Shown: positions 8,533-16,265 of the stretch, piece after piece
Numbering within the stretch: the stretch's first letter is position 1
Layout of the letters: the number at the start of each line of letters is the position of its first letter
From: Paenibacillus piri
Lineage (GTDB): Bacteria; Bacillota; Bacilli; Paenibacillales; NBRC-103111
Assembly: GCF_004354045.1 (NCBI RefSeq)
Contig: NZ_SMRT01000020.1
Span: forward strand, 1 to 64,000
Direction of reading: 5' to 3'
Length of the DNA stretch: 64,000 bases
Translations under genes and position numbers: made by a program
Notes under the pieces: generated by a model
Databases searched by the model: none
Told to the model about the DNA's origin: nothing
Seen by the model: the letters and a program-made list of their open reading frames with translations, nothing else

Positions 8533-9360
8533 ATGGATGCAGCATGCTTGCAATACGGATTGACCGAGGAAGAACGCCGTACTTTTAACGAAACGGGCTA
8601 TTTGATCGTCGAAAATGCGCTCGCACCCGAGCAGGTTGCGGCAATGACCCGGGAGGTCGACCGCATCTACGAGCAAAAACTAAACGAGGGCCACGACGCG
8701 AGTAAAGCGATGTTTTACACGGATTTCATCAAGGATCATCCGCTGTTTCTCGATCTCGTCGATTACGGAAAAATTTTGCCGAAGGTATGGGGAATTTTGG
8801 GCTGGAACATTTATATGTACCATACGCACATGATCGTCACGCCGCCGTCCGGCCAGGCCAAAAGCGATAAGTCGTTCGGATGGCATCAAGACAGCGGCAG
8901 AGCGAACCGCGAGATGGAATCTCCGCGCCCGCGCCTCTCGTTAAAAGTCGCTTATTTCTTGTCGGATCTGTCCGTACCGGACAGGGGCAATTTCTGGATC
9001 GTGCCGAACAGCCATCTGCAAGATACGATGCCGCTTTCCGCCGACGGTCAAGGTCAACCCGCAGGGGCGATCCCGGTCTGCGTCAAGCCCGGTACGGCCG
9101 TATTTTTCGACCGCCGGCTGTGGCATGCCGCCAGCCCGAACTGGTCGGACGTGACGCGCAAGGTGGTGTTCTATGGCTACGGCTATCGCTGGATACGCCG
9201 CAAGGACGACATGACAATGGTCGACCGTCTGCTGGAGCAAGCCGGGCCGATTCGCCGCCAAATGCTGGGTGACGGAACGAGCTGCAACGGCTACTACACC
9301 CCGACGGACGAGGATGTTCCATTGAGAGAATGGCTGAAGGAGCAAGGCTTGCCGGTGTAA
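8533..9360 (+). CDS. Phytanoyl-CoA dioxygenase (PhyH) family Fe(II)/2-oxoglutarate oxygenase
   Basis: A 275-residue cytosolic non-haem iron oxygenase. The 2-His-1-carboxylate triad is visible: H118 and D120 in GWHQDSGR and H198 in RRLWHAASPNW; R209 is placed to bind 2-oxoglutarate. PhyH proteins hydroxylate small molecules using O2 and 2-oxoglutarate. Start ATG has GGAGGT nine bases upstream. It is 24 bp after the solute-binding protein gene and likely co-transcribed, so its substrate may be the imported compound or a derivative. The precise substrate is unknown. Confidence 0.85.
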   Translation: MDAACLQYGLTEEERRTFNETGYLIVENALAPEQVAAMTREVDRIYEQKLNEGHDASKAMFYTDFIKDHPLFLDLVDYGKILPKVWGILGWNIYMYHTHMIVTPPSGQAKSDKSFGWHQDSGRANREMESPRPRLSLKVAYFLSDLSVPDRGNFWIVPNSHLQDTMPLSADGQGQPAGAIPVCVKPGTAVFFDRRLWHAASPNWSDVTRKVVFYGYGYRWIRRKDDMTMVDRLLEQAGPIRRQMLGDGTSCNGYYTPTDEDVPLREWLKEQGLPV

Positions 9361-9480
9361 TCCTGGATTAACGGCAAGATGGCCCGAGAATGGCGCCGGA
9401 GCGAAGAAAGCTGTAAGCTGTTTGAGTAACCCCGCATCCTTCACTCCATACGCATTGCCGCATGAGCCGCAACAACCAAG

Positions 9481-9510
9481 CCTGGCGGAAAACCTTCCGC
9501 CGGGTTTTTC
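9481..9510 (+). terminator. Rho-independent terminator of the binding-protein/dioxygenase operon
   Basis: CCTGGCGGAA-AACC-TTCCGCCGGG followed by TTTTT (9503-9508), between convergent genes. Confidence 0.8.
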
Positions 9511-9566
9511 GTGCCCTTTAAGGTTTAAACGTCTGCACAAACCAATTGACGCCCAGAGGGCATGGG

Positions 9567-10172
9567 TCAAGGTTGTCGGGTTAAGTATTTTTTCAGAATG
9601 AACCAACCGGCGAGTAGACAACCCGCTCCGATAAGCAAAAACTTGGTATACTGCTCGACCAGATTGAAAACATACTGCCATTGCTCTCCGAATATATAGC
9701 CTATGCCGAAAAAGAAAAGCACCCATAAACCGGCGCCCGTGTAGGCATAGATTATTACGTTACGAAACGGAACGCGGATGATTCCGATGAAATATCCGAT
9801 GAACTGTCTGATTCCGGGGACAAAGAAAATGAGCAGAAGCAGCTTGTCTCCATATTTGTCGTAATAACGCTTTGTTTTTTCGACTACAGTCGGCTTTAAC
9901 AGGATGTATCTCCCGTACCGTTCAATCAGCGGCGTTCCCAGCCTATAGCCGAGGTAGTAAGTAACGGTTACTCCGATCATCGCCCCTGCCATCGCCAACA
10001 TAATAGACGGTAACGTATCTAGCACACCTTGATAAGCCAAATAACCGGTATAGGTTAATGTGCTGTTTCCGGGAGGAATCGGCAAAGCGATAAAATCCAA
10101 AGGCAACCCGAGCAGCAGCACAAAGTATCCGTAATGTGCAAAAAGCTGTTCAACCACCTCTATCAGGTTCAT
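9567..10172 (-). CDS. DedA-family membrane protein
   Basis: A 201-residue multi-pass membrane protein. It has the DedA/SNARE-associated fold: an N-terminal re-entrant hydrophobic region (LPLDFIALPIPPGNSTLTYT) and the arginine motif FFVPGIRQFIGYFIGIIRVP (about residues 117-136), then three further hydrophobic helices. Some DedA proteins (UptA type) return undecaprenyl phosphate across the membrane; others affect membrane potential and lipid balance. Start ATG follows GGGGGTC. Fourth and last gene of the minus-strand envelope cassette, 129 bp after the PAP2 gene. Confidence 0.85.
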   Translation of the reverse strand: MNLIEVVEQLFAHYGYFVLLLGLPLDFIALPIPPGNSTLTYTGYLAYQGVLDTLPSIMLAMAGAMIGVTVTYYLGYRLGTPLIERYGRYILLKPTVVEKTKRYYDKYGDKLLLLIFFVPGIRQFIGYFIGIIRVPFRNVIIYAYTGAGLWVLFFFGIGYIFGEQWQYVFNLVEQYTKFLLIGAGCLLAGWFILKKYLTRQP

Positions 10173-10300
10173 ATAAAGACCCCCGTAATCTGTGATTTTA
10201 AGCGCACTTGCTGTATAAGAAGAGTGGCGGAACCGCTGTCATGCAATGCCGCGCCTCGCGATGAATGCTGCTCGCGGTGCGAAACGTCATCCAGGTTTCT

Positions 10301-10831
10301 TTAGGCTGAAAAATAATTCGTCATTGCAACAACCAGCAAAGCGGTTCCGGCCCCGATGACTCCGCCGGCTATACAATCGGTCGGGTAGTGGTATCCCCAA
10401 TAAACGCGGGAAAAGCCGACCAGTCCGGCAAGGGCAAGCAGGAACATAGCGATTCCGGGCGCCGCCGGGAACAGAAAAGGGATGACGAGTGCAAAGGCGG
10501 CAGTTGTATGACCGGATGGAAACGAGTAATCCTTAAGCGGAAACCTGCCCACTCTCGCATGCTTCATGATGTGAAACGGGCGGATTCTCCGCATCTTTCT
10601 TTTGATGATCACGGCAATGAAATGACTGATCGTCAACGCGGCCAAACTTTGCACGCCAACAGGTCTCCAATGATCCGGAGCAAGCCAAGCGGCCAATACG
10701 GCGCATACAATCGTAAATGTTGCGCCGCCCATATGTGTAATGATACCGAATAACCTGTCCAGTACAGAATTGCTTATCCTTTGATTGCACCAGACAAACA
10801 AGCTATGATCGACCTTCTTCAACCATTGCAT
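10301..10831 (-). CDS. PAP2-type phosphatase (BcrC/PgpB-like)
   Basis: A 176-residue membrane phosphatase with five or six predicted helices. All three PAP2 signature motifs are present: K77-x6-R84-P85, PSGH at 105-108, and S141-R142-x5-H148-x3-D152. The family removes phosphate from lipid pyrophosphates such as undecaprenyl pyrophosphate, or from phosphatidylglycerol phosphate. Its first 29 bases overlap the end of the preceding DedA gene, so the two are translationally coupled. Together with two DedA genes it suggests recycling of the C55 lipid carrier at the outer membrane face. Confidence 0.88.
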   Translation of the reverse strand: MQWLKKVDHSLFVWCNQRISNSVLDRLFGIITHMGGATFTIVCAVLAAWLAPDHWRPVGVQSLAALTISHFIAVIIKRKMRRIRPFHIMKHARVGRFPLKDYSFPSGHTTAAFALVIPFLFPAAPGIAMFLLALAGLVGFSRVYWGYHYPTDCIAGGVIGAGTALLVVAMTNYFSA

Positions 10832-11486
10832 GATTATCTTCCTCCATACGATTGCTTTTACGGTCGGTTGGCTTTTCCTCTAATTGGGCAACGGTCTGTT
10901 TAAGTTGCTTCCGATTTCGGATCCGGCGGACCAGCAGCCAGACTGCGGTGATGACGACGCCGGCTACCAGCAGTGTGATGCCAAGAGCCCGGTCAACCAT
11001 ATGTTCCGCCGCGCGTCCGTACATGTAGAATAAAATGCCTACAAGGTAAAATTTTACCGCTCGTCCGATGGCGGCATAGCCAAGCAGCTTCCATAACGGA
11101 TAGTTCATGCATCCGGACATGATCGTGAATAGCTTGAACGGAATCGGAGTGAAAGATCCGATTAGGATGGCGCTCTCTCCGTGCCGCTGGAACAGCGAGG
11201 TGGCGGAATCCAGCCACTTCTTCTTCATGAATTTGCCGAGGACGAGATTTCCTGATGTTTTGCCGATGGCGTAGCCGATTGGCGTCCCGGCCAAACAACC
11301 GATGTAGCCAAGCGTAGCCAGCCAAATGGCGTTTTCGGGATTTAGAGCGCTCAAGGATACTTGTAGAAAAAAAGCTGGGATCGGGAAAATAATTGCATCA
11401 ATCATGGCGTGAATAAATAATCCTGCTGAACCAAAGCTGCGTAAAAACTCCATTACTGCATCCATCAAACCGCTTGCCTCCTCCAT
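10803..11486 (-). CDS. DedA/YqaA-family membrane protein with basic C-terminal tail
   Basis: A 227-residue membrane protein of the YqaA branch of the DedA superfamily. It contains the re-entrant region IDAIIFPIPAFFLQVSLSAL, the motif GSFTPIPFKLFTIMSGCMNY (about 112-131) and a final helix (GITLLVAGVVITAVWLLVRR), then a charged cytoplasmic tail (RRIRNRKQLKQTVAQLEEK onward). It overlaps both neighbours: 22 bp with the upstream hydrolase gene and 29 bp with the PAP2 gene. Likely a lipid scramblase or flippase partner of the phosphatase; the substrate is inferred only from the family. Confidence 0.82.
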   Translation of the reverse strand: MEEASGLMDAVMEFLRSFGSAGLFIHAMIDAIIFPIPAFFLQVSLSALNPENAIWLATLGYIGCLAGTPIGYAIGKTSGNLVLGKFMKKKWLDSATSLFQRHGESAILIGSFTPIPFKLFTIMSGCMNYPLWKLLGYAAIGRAVKFYLVGILFYMYGRAAEHMVDRALGITLLVAGVVITAVWLLVRRIRNRKQLKQTVAQLEEKPTDRKSNRMEEDNHAMVEEGRS

Positions 11487-12094
11487 AGTTCCGCCCCGTT
11501 TCGTTCACGGCTCAGCCTCTCTCCGTCAAGCAGCGGGTAGTCGAAGAGATAACCTTCGTACAACGTTTCAAATGCAGGGTGACGACGAATATCTTCCGGT
11601 GTTACCAGTGAGGACGGCCGGTCCCATAAAGAAAGTCCGGTGCTGCGCAATGCCTCCGCCACGAATTGGGAGCAGAAATAAGCATTTTTCTGTTCTATAT
11701 CGAGATTCACTAGCACGCCTAACAACCCGATCAGGTTATACCGGTAAGCTTGCTGGTCATTCTGAAAAGATTGAATGATCCGAACCGCATTAGTGCGCTG
11801 CCGCTTCGAAACGTGCAAACGGAGAAGCTGGCAGCGGGTGCCGGGAAAATGCCGGAACGTGCCTTCGTATACATCTTCTTGGACAAAGCCTGCCGACCAA
11901 GGATTCGTCGCCTGCTTGCGGCCGAAGCTGAACAATTCGTTCAGTTCCGCGTCGAGCGCCAGAGAAGCGTGGTTGTAAGGAGCGGCTGTAAACTGTTTGA
12001 TCAGCTTTGTGAACAAGGTGCCGGTATCGGTCAGCAGCACGTAGATGCTGTTCTCCGAATTTTGGTTTTTTATATATTCAATCATTTCGCTCAC
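11465..12094 (-). CDS. YiiX-like permuted papain-fold hydrolase
   Basis: A 209-residue protein of the permuted NlpC/P60 (YiiX/YebB-like) group. The catalytic histidine is in NHASLALD (H42) and the cysteine in FCSQFVAEAL (C141), the order expected for the circularly permuted fold. No signal peptide is evident, so it is likely cytosolic or membrane-face. Relatives of this fold act on peptide bonds or, as in LRAT, on lipid acyl groups. First gene of the four-gene minus-strand cassette. Start ATG has GAGGTGAGCGA just upstream. Confidence 0.75.
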   Translation of the reverse strand: MSEMIEYIKNQNSENSIYVLLTDTGTLFTKLIKQFTAAPYNHASLALDAELNELFSFGRKQATNPWSAGFVQEDVYEGTFRHFPGTRCQLLRLHVSKRQRTNAVRIIQSFQNDQQAYRYNLIGLLGVLVNLDIEQKNAYFCSQFVAEALRSTGLSLWDRPSSLVTPEDIRRHPAFETLYEGYLFDYPLLDGERLSRERNGAELWRRQAV

Positions 12095-12318
12095 CTCATG
12101 ATATTTGGTTGAATAATTCAGTCAATATATACCGATTTCTTAGCGTCCGCGCACCTGCACTTCCAGTTTCAGCCGGTTTCCCGTTGATTTCGTCCGGTAC
12201 AAAACTGATTACACCAATTAATTTAACAGAAATGTGCAATATACTTACACTGTCCATGGTTTAGTTTTATACTGGACCTTGGTCTTGGTAGTGATTGCGA
12301 AACTATCCCGAACATAGA

Positions 12319-12341
12319 AGAAAAACGCCTTACGGCGTCCT
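12319..12341 (-). terminator. Terminator of the LysR gene
   Basis: On the minus strand GGACGCC-GTAA-GGCGTTTTTC, a short hairpin with T tract, about 40 bp after the LysR stop codon. Confidence 0.65.
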
Positions 12342-12378
12342 TGGTGTAGGGTATACGTTTGTGTGCTTGCATTCGCAT

Positions 12379-13323
12379 TCATGTCATCATCCGCTGATAA
12401 GGCGAGGCGATCGTTTGAGCGATATTTTGAATGGCCGGATCGGATTGGATGGAGGCGGAGTATACCATGTGGATGTGCCGGATCGGAAAGCGGGGACCGA
12501 GTTTCAGCAGCTGAAACGGAAACGGAGCATGGGATTCCAGCTGTAAAATATAGGAGGCAGGCAGCAGACTGTAGCCCATTCCGTTCGATACCATGCTCAG
12601 CAGCGCCCCAAGATCGTTAACCTCTTGAATGTCCCGAGGAAGATCGCCCCACAGGCTCGTCAAGATCGTATCCGCCAGCTTGCGCAGTGAAAACCGGGAA
12701 TCGAACAATATAAACGGCTTGTGCAGCAGTCCTGCATTAGTAAAGCTTTCGCCGATCGTTTCGTCTTGTTTCGGCCCGAGTAAAAGCATTTCATCCTTAA
12801 AGATCGGAACCGAGATCAGCTCGGGCCGATTTTCCGTATGTGGCACAATCCCGATATCGATAGCTCCAACAGCTGCCAAATCGAGAATATAGTCGGTGAA
12901 CTCCGAAATAATGTTACAGCGGAGCATCGGATAATTACGGTTCATTTCAAGTAAAATCGGCGTAACGAAGGAGGCGCATAACGGTCTGGAAATACCGATC
13001 GTCAATTTCCCGGGCTTTCTTTCTCCAGACGTATCGTCCGTGCTTTCTTCCCCTTCATAATGCTGGCCGAGCTTTTGCAGCAGCGTGATGCTTTCGTTCA
13101 TTTCCTGCTTAATTTTGATCGCGCGTATTAGAAATAAGGCACCGAGCCGGTTTAATTCGATACCTTTCCAGTTTCGCTCCAGTAAATATACACCCAGCTC
13201 CTGCTCCAGCCTTTTTAACCTTGCAGTTAGCGTCGGTTGGGAAACATGAAGGATTTGTGACGCTTTGGAAATGCTCTTTTCCCGGGCTACCGTTATAAAA
13301 GCATGCAAATCGAACCAGTCCAC
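12379..13323 (-). CDS. LysR-type transcriptional regulator
   Basis: A 314-residue LysR regulator: winged helix-turn-helix in residues 1-65 (FITVAREKSISKASQILHVS, then QPTLTARLKRLEQELGVYLL) and a periplasmic-binding-like effector domain from about 95. It is divergent from the amidase gene, with a palindromic operator between them, so it probably controls the amidase/transporter operon and itself, as LysR regulators usually do. The effector would be the imported substrate or a product. Start ATG at 13323. Confidence 0.9.
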   Translation of the reverse strand: MDWFDLHAFITVAREKSISKASQILHVSQPTLTARLKRLEQELGVYLLERNWKGIELNRLGALFLIRAIKIKQEMNESITLLQKLGQHYEGEESTDDTSGERKPGKLTIGISRPLCASFVTPILLEMNRNYPMLRCNIISEFTDYILDLAAVGAIDIGIVPHTENRPELISVPIFKDEMLLLGPKQDETIGESFTNAGLLHKPFILFDSRFSLRKLADTILTSLWGDLPRDIQEVNDLGALLSMVSNGMGYSLLPASYILQLESHAPFPFQLLKLGPRFPIRHIHMVYSASIQSDPAIQNIAQTIASPYQRMMT

Positions 13324-13373
13324 TTCGCTTCACCCTCACTTTGCTATAACGTGCTTATGTCCATCTTATAATA

Positions 13374-13390
13374 TGTTAGATAACCTAACA
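13374..13390. promoter_or_regulatory. Probable LysR operator
   Basis: Perfect inverted repeat TGTTAG-ATAAC-CTAACA with T-N11-A geometry, 51 bp upstream of the LysR start codon in the divergent interval. Probably the autoregulatory and recognition site. Confidence 0.6.
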
Positions 13391-13520
13391 ACATGATTCG
13401 AAAAAATGAAGCTTTTGATCTACGATTCACCTGTTTAACGACAAAATGGAACAAAATACTACGAAAAAAACCGATATAGAAATTTCCTATTACCTTTTTG
13501 CTGATTCGGGATGATAAAAT

Positions 13521-13534
13521 ATGTTACGTAATAT
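13521..13534. promoter_or_regulatory. Second palindrome before the amidase (ATGTTACGTAATAT)
   Basis: Nearly symmetric around TTACGTAA (13524-13531), 30-40 bp before the amidase start. It shares the GTTA/TAAC theme with 13374 and may be the activation half-site or overlap the promoter -10 region. Confidence 0.4.
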
Positions 13535-13562
13535 GACATAAAAAGAAAAGGAGATGGAAGTT

Positions 13563-14984
13563 GTGGAGCTCATGCGAAAATCGATTCAACAATTGGCCCC
13601 TCTCATTCGAAAAAAAGAAATATCTCCTGTTGAATTGGTAAAACAATGTTTGCAAAGAATCGAGGAAACGGAACCGTCGATCAATGCCTATATTACGGTT
13701 ATGGGAGACAAAGCGATGGACGATGCGGCGATAGCGGAGCAGGAAATTATGAATGGCGGTTACAAAGGCGCGCTTCACGGCATCCCTTACTCGGCCAAAG
13801 ATTTGTTTGCGACCAGAGGAGTGAAGACGACCGCCGGCTCCCGTATATTAGCCGACTATGTCCCCGAATACGATGCGACGGCAGTACGGCGGTTGGCCGA
13901 TGCCGGCGCTATTCTGGTCGGCAAAAACAATCTGCATGAATTCGCGTTCGGGGGAACCAACGAAAACGAGCATTTCGGACCGACTCGAAATCCTTGGAAC
14001 CTGAACATGATACCCGGCGGATCGAGCGGCGGTTCCGGCGCGTCGGTAGCTGCATCGAGCTCTATCTTCTCGCTCGGCACCGATACGGGCGGATCGATCC
14101 GAATGCCGGCGGCCCTCTGCGGCGTCGTGGGCATCAAAGCCACCTATGGCAGGGTGAGCCGTCGCGGCGTGCTTCCGTTAAGCTCCTCGCTTGACCATGC
14201 CGGACCGTTAACGAAATCGGCCTGGGACGCGGCGGCCGTGCTCCAGGTCATTGCCGGCCGCGATCCGAATGATGCTTCTTCTTCGGATCGGGAGGTGCCG
14301 GATTACTTGGACGCGCTGAGCGAGACCGATACATTCCCGATGAAGGGGACAACGATCGGTATTTGTAAAGAGTATTATTTCGACGGGCTGGATGCCGATA
14401 TCGAGCAGGCGATCCGGCAGTCGATAAGGCTGTTCGAAGAGCTGGGCGCCACGATTGTCGAGGTGAGCGTACCGTCATTGGCCGAAACGGTCCGACTGCA
14501 AGGACTCATTACGGTAGCGGAAGCCTATGCATATCATTCGGGCTATTTGAAGGAACGCCACGCCGAGTACGGCTCCAACATCCGTACAAGGCTCGAAATG
14601 GGACAGTATATACCGGCATGGGCATATGTGGAAGCCCAGCGCCTGCGGCAGCAGTATAAGAGAGAGTGGGCAGCCGTTTACAAGCGGATCGACCTTATGC
14701 TCGCACCGACGACGGCGATCCCGGCATTTGCGATTGGAGGCGAGACGATAACCCTTGGAGGCAAGGACGTGAATCCGCGGGATCTTGGCGTGTTGGGCAG
14801 AACGTCTCCCGGCAATTTCAACGGCTATCCTTCCATCTCCGTTCCATGCGGATTTACGTCGGCCGGTCTGCCGATCGGTTTGCAAATACAAGGCCGTCCG
14901 TTCGAGGAAGCGGCGGTGCTGCAAGCGGCGCATGTGTATGAGCAGGCGAGTATTCAGGCGGCGACAAGCAAGCTGGCAGTTTGA
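13563..14984 (+). CDS. Amidase-signature-family hydrolase (GatA-like)
   Basis: A 473-residue cytosolic amidase. The Ser-cisSer-Lys triad is K79 (SAKDLF), S154 (PGGSSGGSG) and S178 (GTDTGGSIR), the same numbering as in GatA of Staphylococcus aureus. The ATG at 13554 lies directly against the AAAAGGAG site, so the GTG at 13563, nine bases after it, is the more likely start. First gene of a run with a dipeptide-type transporter, an isochorismatase-fold hydrolase and another amidase; probably hydrolyses an amide bond of an imported compound. A gatC partner is not adjacent, so it is not the tRNA amidotransferase. Confidence 0.9.
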   Translation: MELMRKSIQQLAPLIRKKEISPVELVKQCLQRIEETEPSINAYITVMGDKAMDDAAIAEQEIMNGGYKGALHGIPYSAKDLFATRGVKTTAGSRILADYVPEYDATAVRRLADAGAILVGKNNLHEFAFGGTNENEHFGPTRNPWNLNMIPGGSSGGSGASVAASSSIFSLGTDTGGSIRMPAALCGVVGIKATYGRVSRRGVLPLSSSLDHAGPLTKSAWDAAAVLQVIAGRDPNDASSSDREVPDYLDALSETDTFPMKGTTIGICKEYYFDGLDADIEQAIRQSIRLFEELGATIVEVSVPSLAETVRLQGLITVAEAYAYHSGYLKERHAEYGSNIRTRLEMGQYIPAWAYVEAQRLRQQYKREWAAVYKRIDLMLAPTTAIPAFAIGGETITLGGKDVNPRDLGVLGRTSPGNFNGYPSISVPCGFTSAGLPIGLQIQGRPFEEAAVLQAAHVYEQASIQAATSKLAV

Positions 14985-15034
14985 TTGAATTGTAACATGG
15001 AGCAAGCACAAATGAAGAAAGGCGGGAGAGGAGC

Positions 15035-16045
15035 ATGACCGACGTATTGAAAATCGAGAACCTGGTTACGGAGTTTGCCGCCAAGCAGGGGATGGTTGCG
15101 GCCGTCCGGGGCGTCTCGCTGAATGTGAAAAAAGGAAAAACGCTGGTCGTCTTAGGCGAGTCCGGCTCCGGAAAGAGCGTGATGCTGCGCTCGATTTTGC
15201 GGATCACGCCTCCCGGCGCCCGGCTTAGCGGGTCGATCCGGTTTAACGATGACGAGCTTCTGCAGAGCACGCAAAAGGAGATTCAGGCGATCCGGGGCAA
15301 CAGAATTGCGATGATTTTCCAGGATTCGCTATCTGCGCTCGATCCTTTATACCGGGTTGGCGCACAGATTGAAGAAACGATACGGACGCATCAGAAGCTT
15401 CCGCGCAGCTCGGCTCGAAACCAGGTGGTCGAGCTTTTCGAGAAGGTCGGCATCCCTTCCCCCAAGGAGCGGTCGCGGGTATTTCCGCATGAGATGAGCG
15501 GCGGCATGAGACAGCGGGCGGTGATTGCCATGGCGCTGGCCTGCAAGCCTGATATTTTGCTGGCGGATGAGCCGACGACGGCATTGGATGTGACAATCCA
15601 GGCGCAAATTTTGAATTTGTTCAAGAAGATTCAGGCGGAATTCGGGATGTCGATTATTATGGTCACCCATGATATCGGTGTGGCCGCTGAAATGGCGGAT
15701 GAAATTGCCGTCATGTACGCAGGGAAAATTGTGGAACACGGAGCGGCGGATCAAGTGTTATCGAATCCGGCGCATCCGTATACGAAAGGCTTGATGGCGG
15801 CAACACCGCGAAAAGGCCAGCGCGGCCGGTTGATGACGATTCCCGGGCAGCCTCCGCTCATCACGAAGATGCCGGCCGGCTGCGCCTTCGCCGAACGATG
15901 CCCTGAAGCGCATGCCTCCTGCAGCGATGGCACACCGGATCTCGTAGCCCTCCGGCAAGGGCACCAGGCTGCCTGCATTCATATGGAGCAGGGCGGCCGG
16001 ACCGCCGTCCAAGCCGCTCAGCGAAAGTACGCCGGCACTCTCTGA
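15035..16045 (+). CDS. Dipeptide/oligopeptide ABC transporter ATP-binding protein (DppD-like)
   Basis: A 336-residue ATPase. Walker A GESGSGKS at 41-48, Q-loop in MIFQDSLSAL, signature MSGGMRQR, Walker B DILLADEPTTALD and the switch histidine in MVTHDIGV are all present. The C-terminal oligopeptide-transporter extension has the cysteines of the Fe-S/zinc-like tail (AGCAFAERCPEAHASC). Works with the second ATPase at 19889 and permeases at 18007 and 18971. Start ATG after GGCGGGAGAGGAGC. Confidence 0.92.
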   Translation: MTDVLKIENLVTEFAAKQGMVAAVRGVSLNVKKGKTLVVLGESGSGKSVMLRSILRITPPGARLSGSIRFNDDELLQSTQKEIQAIRGNRIAMIFQDSLSALDPLYRVGAQIEETIRTHQKLPRSSARNQVVELFEKVGIPSPKERSRVFPHEMSGGMRQRAVIAMALACKPDILLADEPTTALDVTIQAQILNLFKKIQAEFGMSIIMVTHDIGVAAEMADEIAVMYAGKIVEHGAADQVLSNPAHPYTKGLMAATPRKGQRGRLMTIPGQPPLITKMPAGCAFAERCPEAHASCSDGTPDLVALRQGHQAACIHMEQGGRTAVQAAQRKYAGTL

Positions 16046-16133
16046 ACGTCCGGGTTGCCTGGGAGCTGCGCAGCCGTAAAACTCCGATTGCAATGGGCTC
16101 CTGTATGGCTGAACGGAGGCCGTCTGGCGGTTA

Positions 16134-16185
16134 GAGGTCGGAGCCAAGTGCCAGCGCCGGCGTTTCTCCGGACGATTCCGACCTC
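16134..16185 (+). repeat. Intergenic hairpin
   Basis: GAGGTCGGA (16134-16142) pairs with TCCGACCTC (16177-16185) in the 220-bp gap between the ATPase and binding-protein genes. No T run follows, so it is more likely an mRNA processing or stabilising structure than a terminator. Confidence 0.5.
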
Positions 16186-16265
16186 CGGCTGCATTTTCCC
16201 GATTTGAACGATGGCTGCTTGTACAACCGATCGGCAAAACAAACGATAAAAGGAGGTCGCATTCC

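Noticed and set aside
13563..14984. GatA of the tRNA amidotransferase
   Set aside because: Triad and numbering match GatA, but no gatB or gatC is adjacent and the context is a transporter operon under LysR control.
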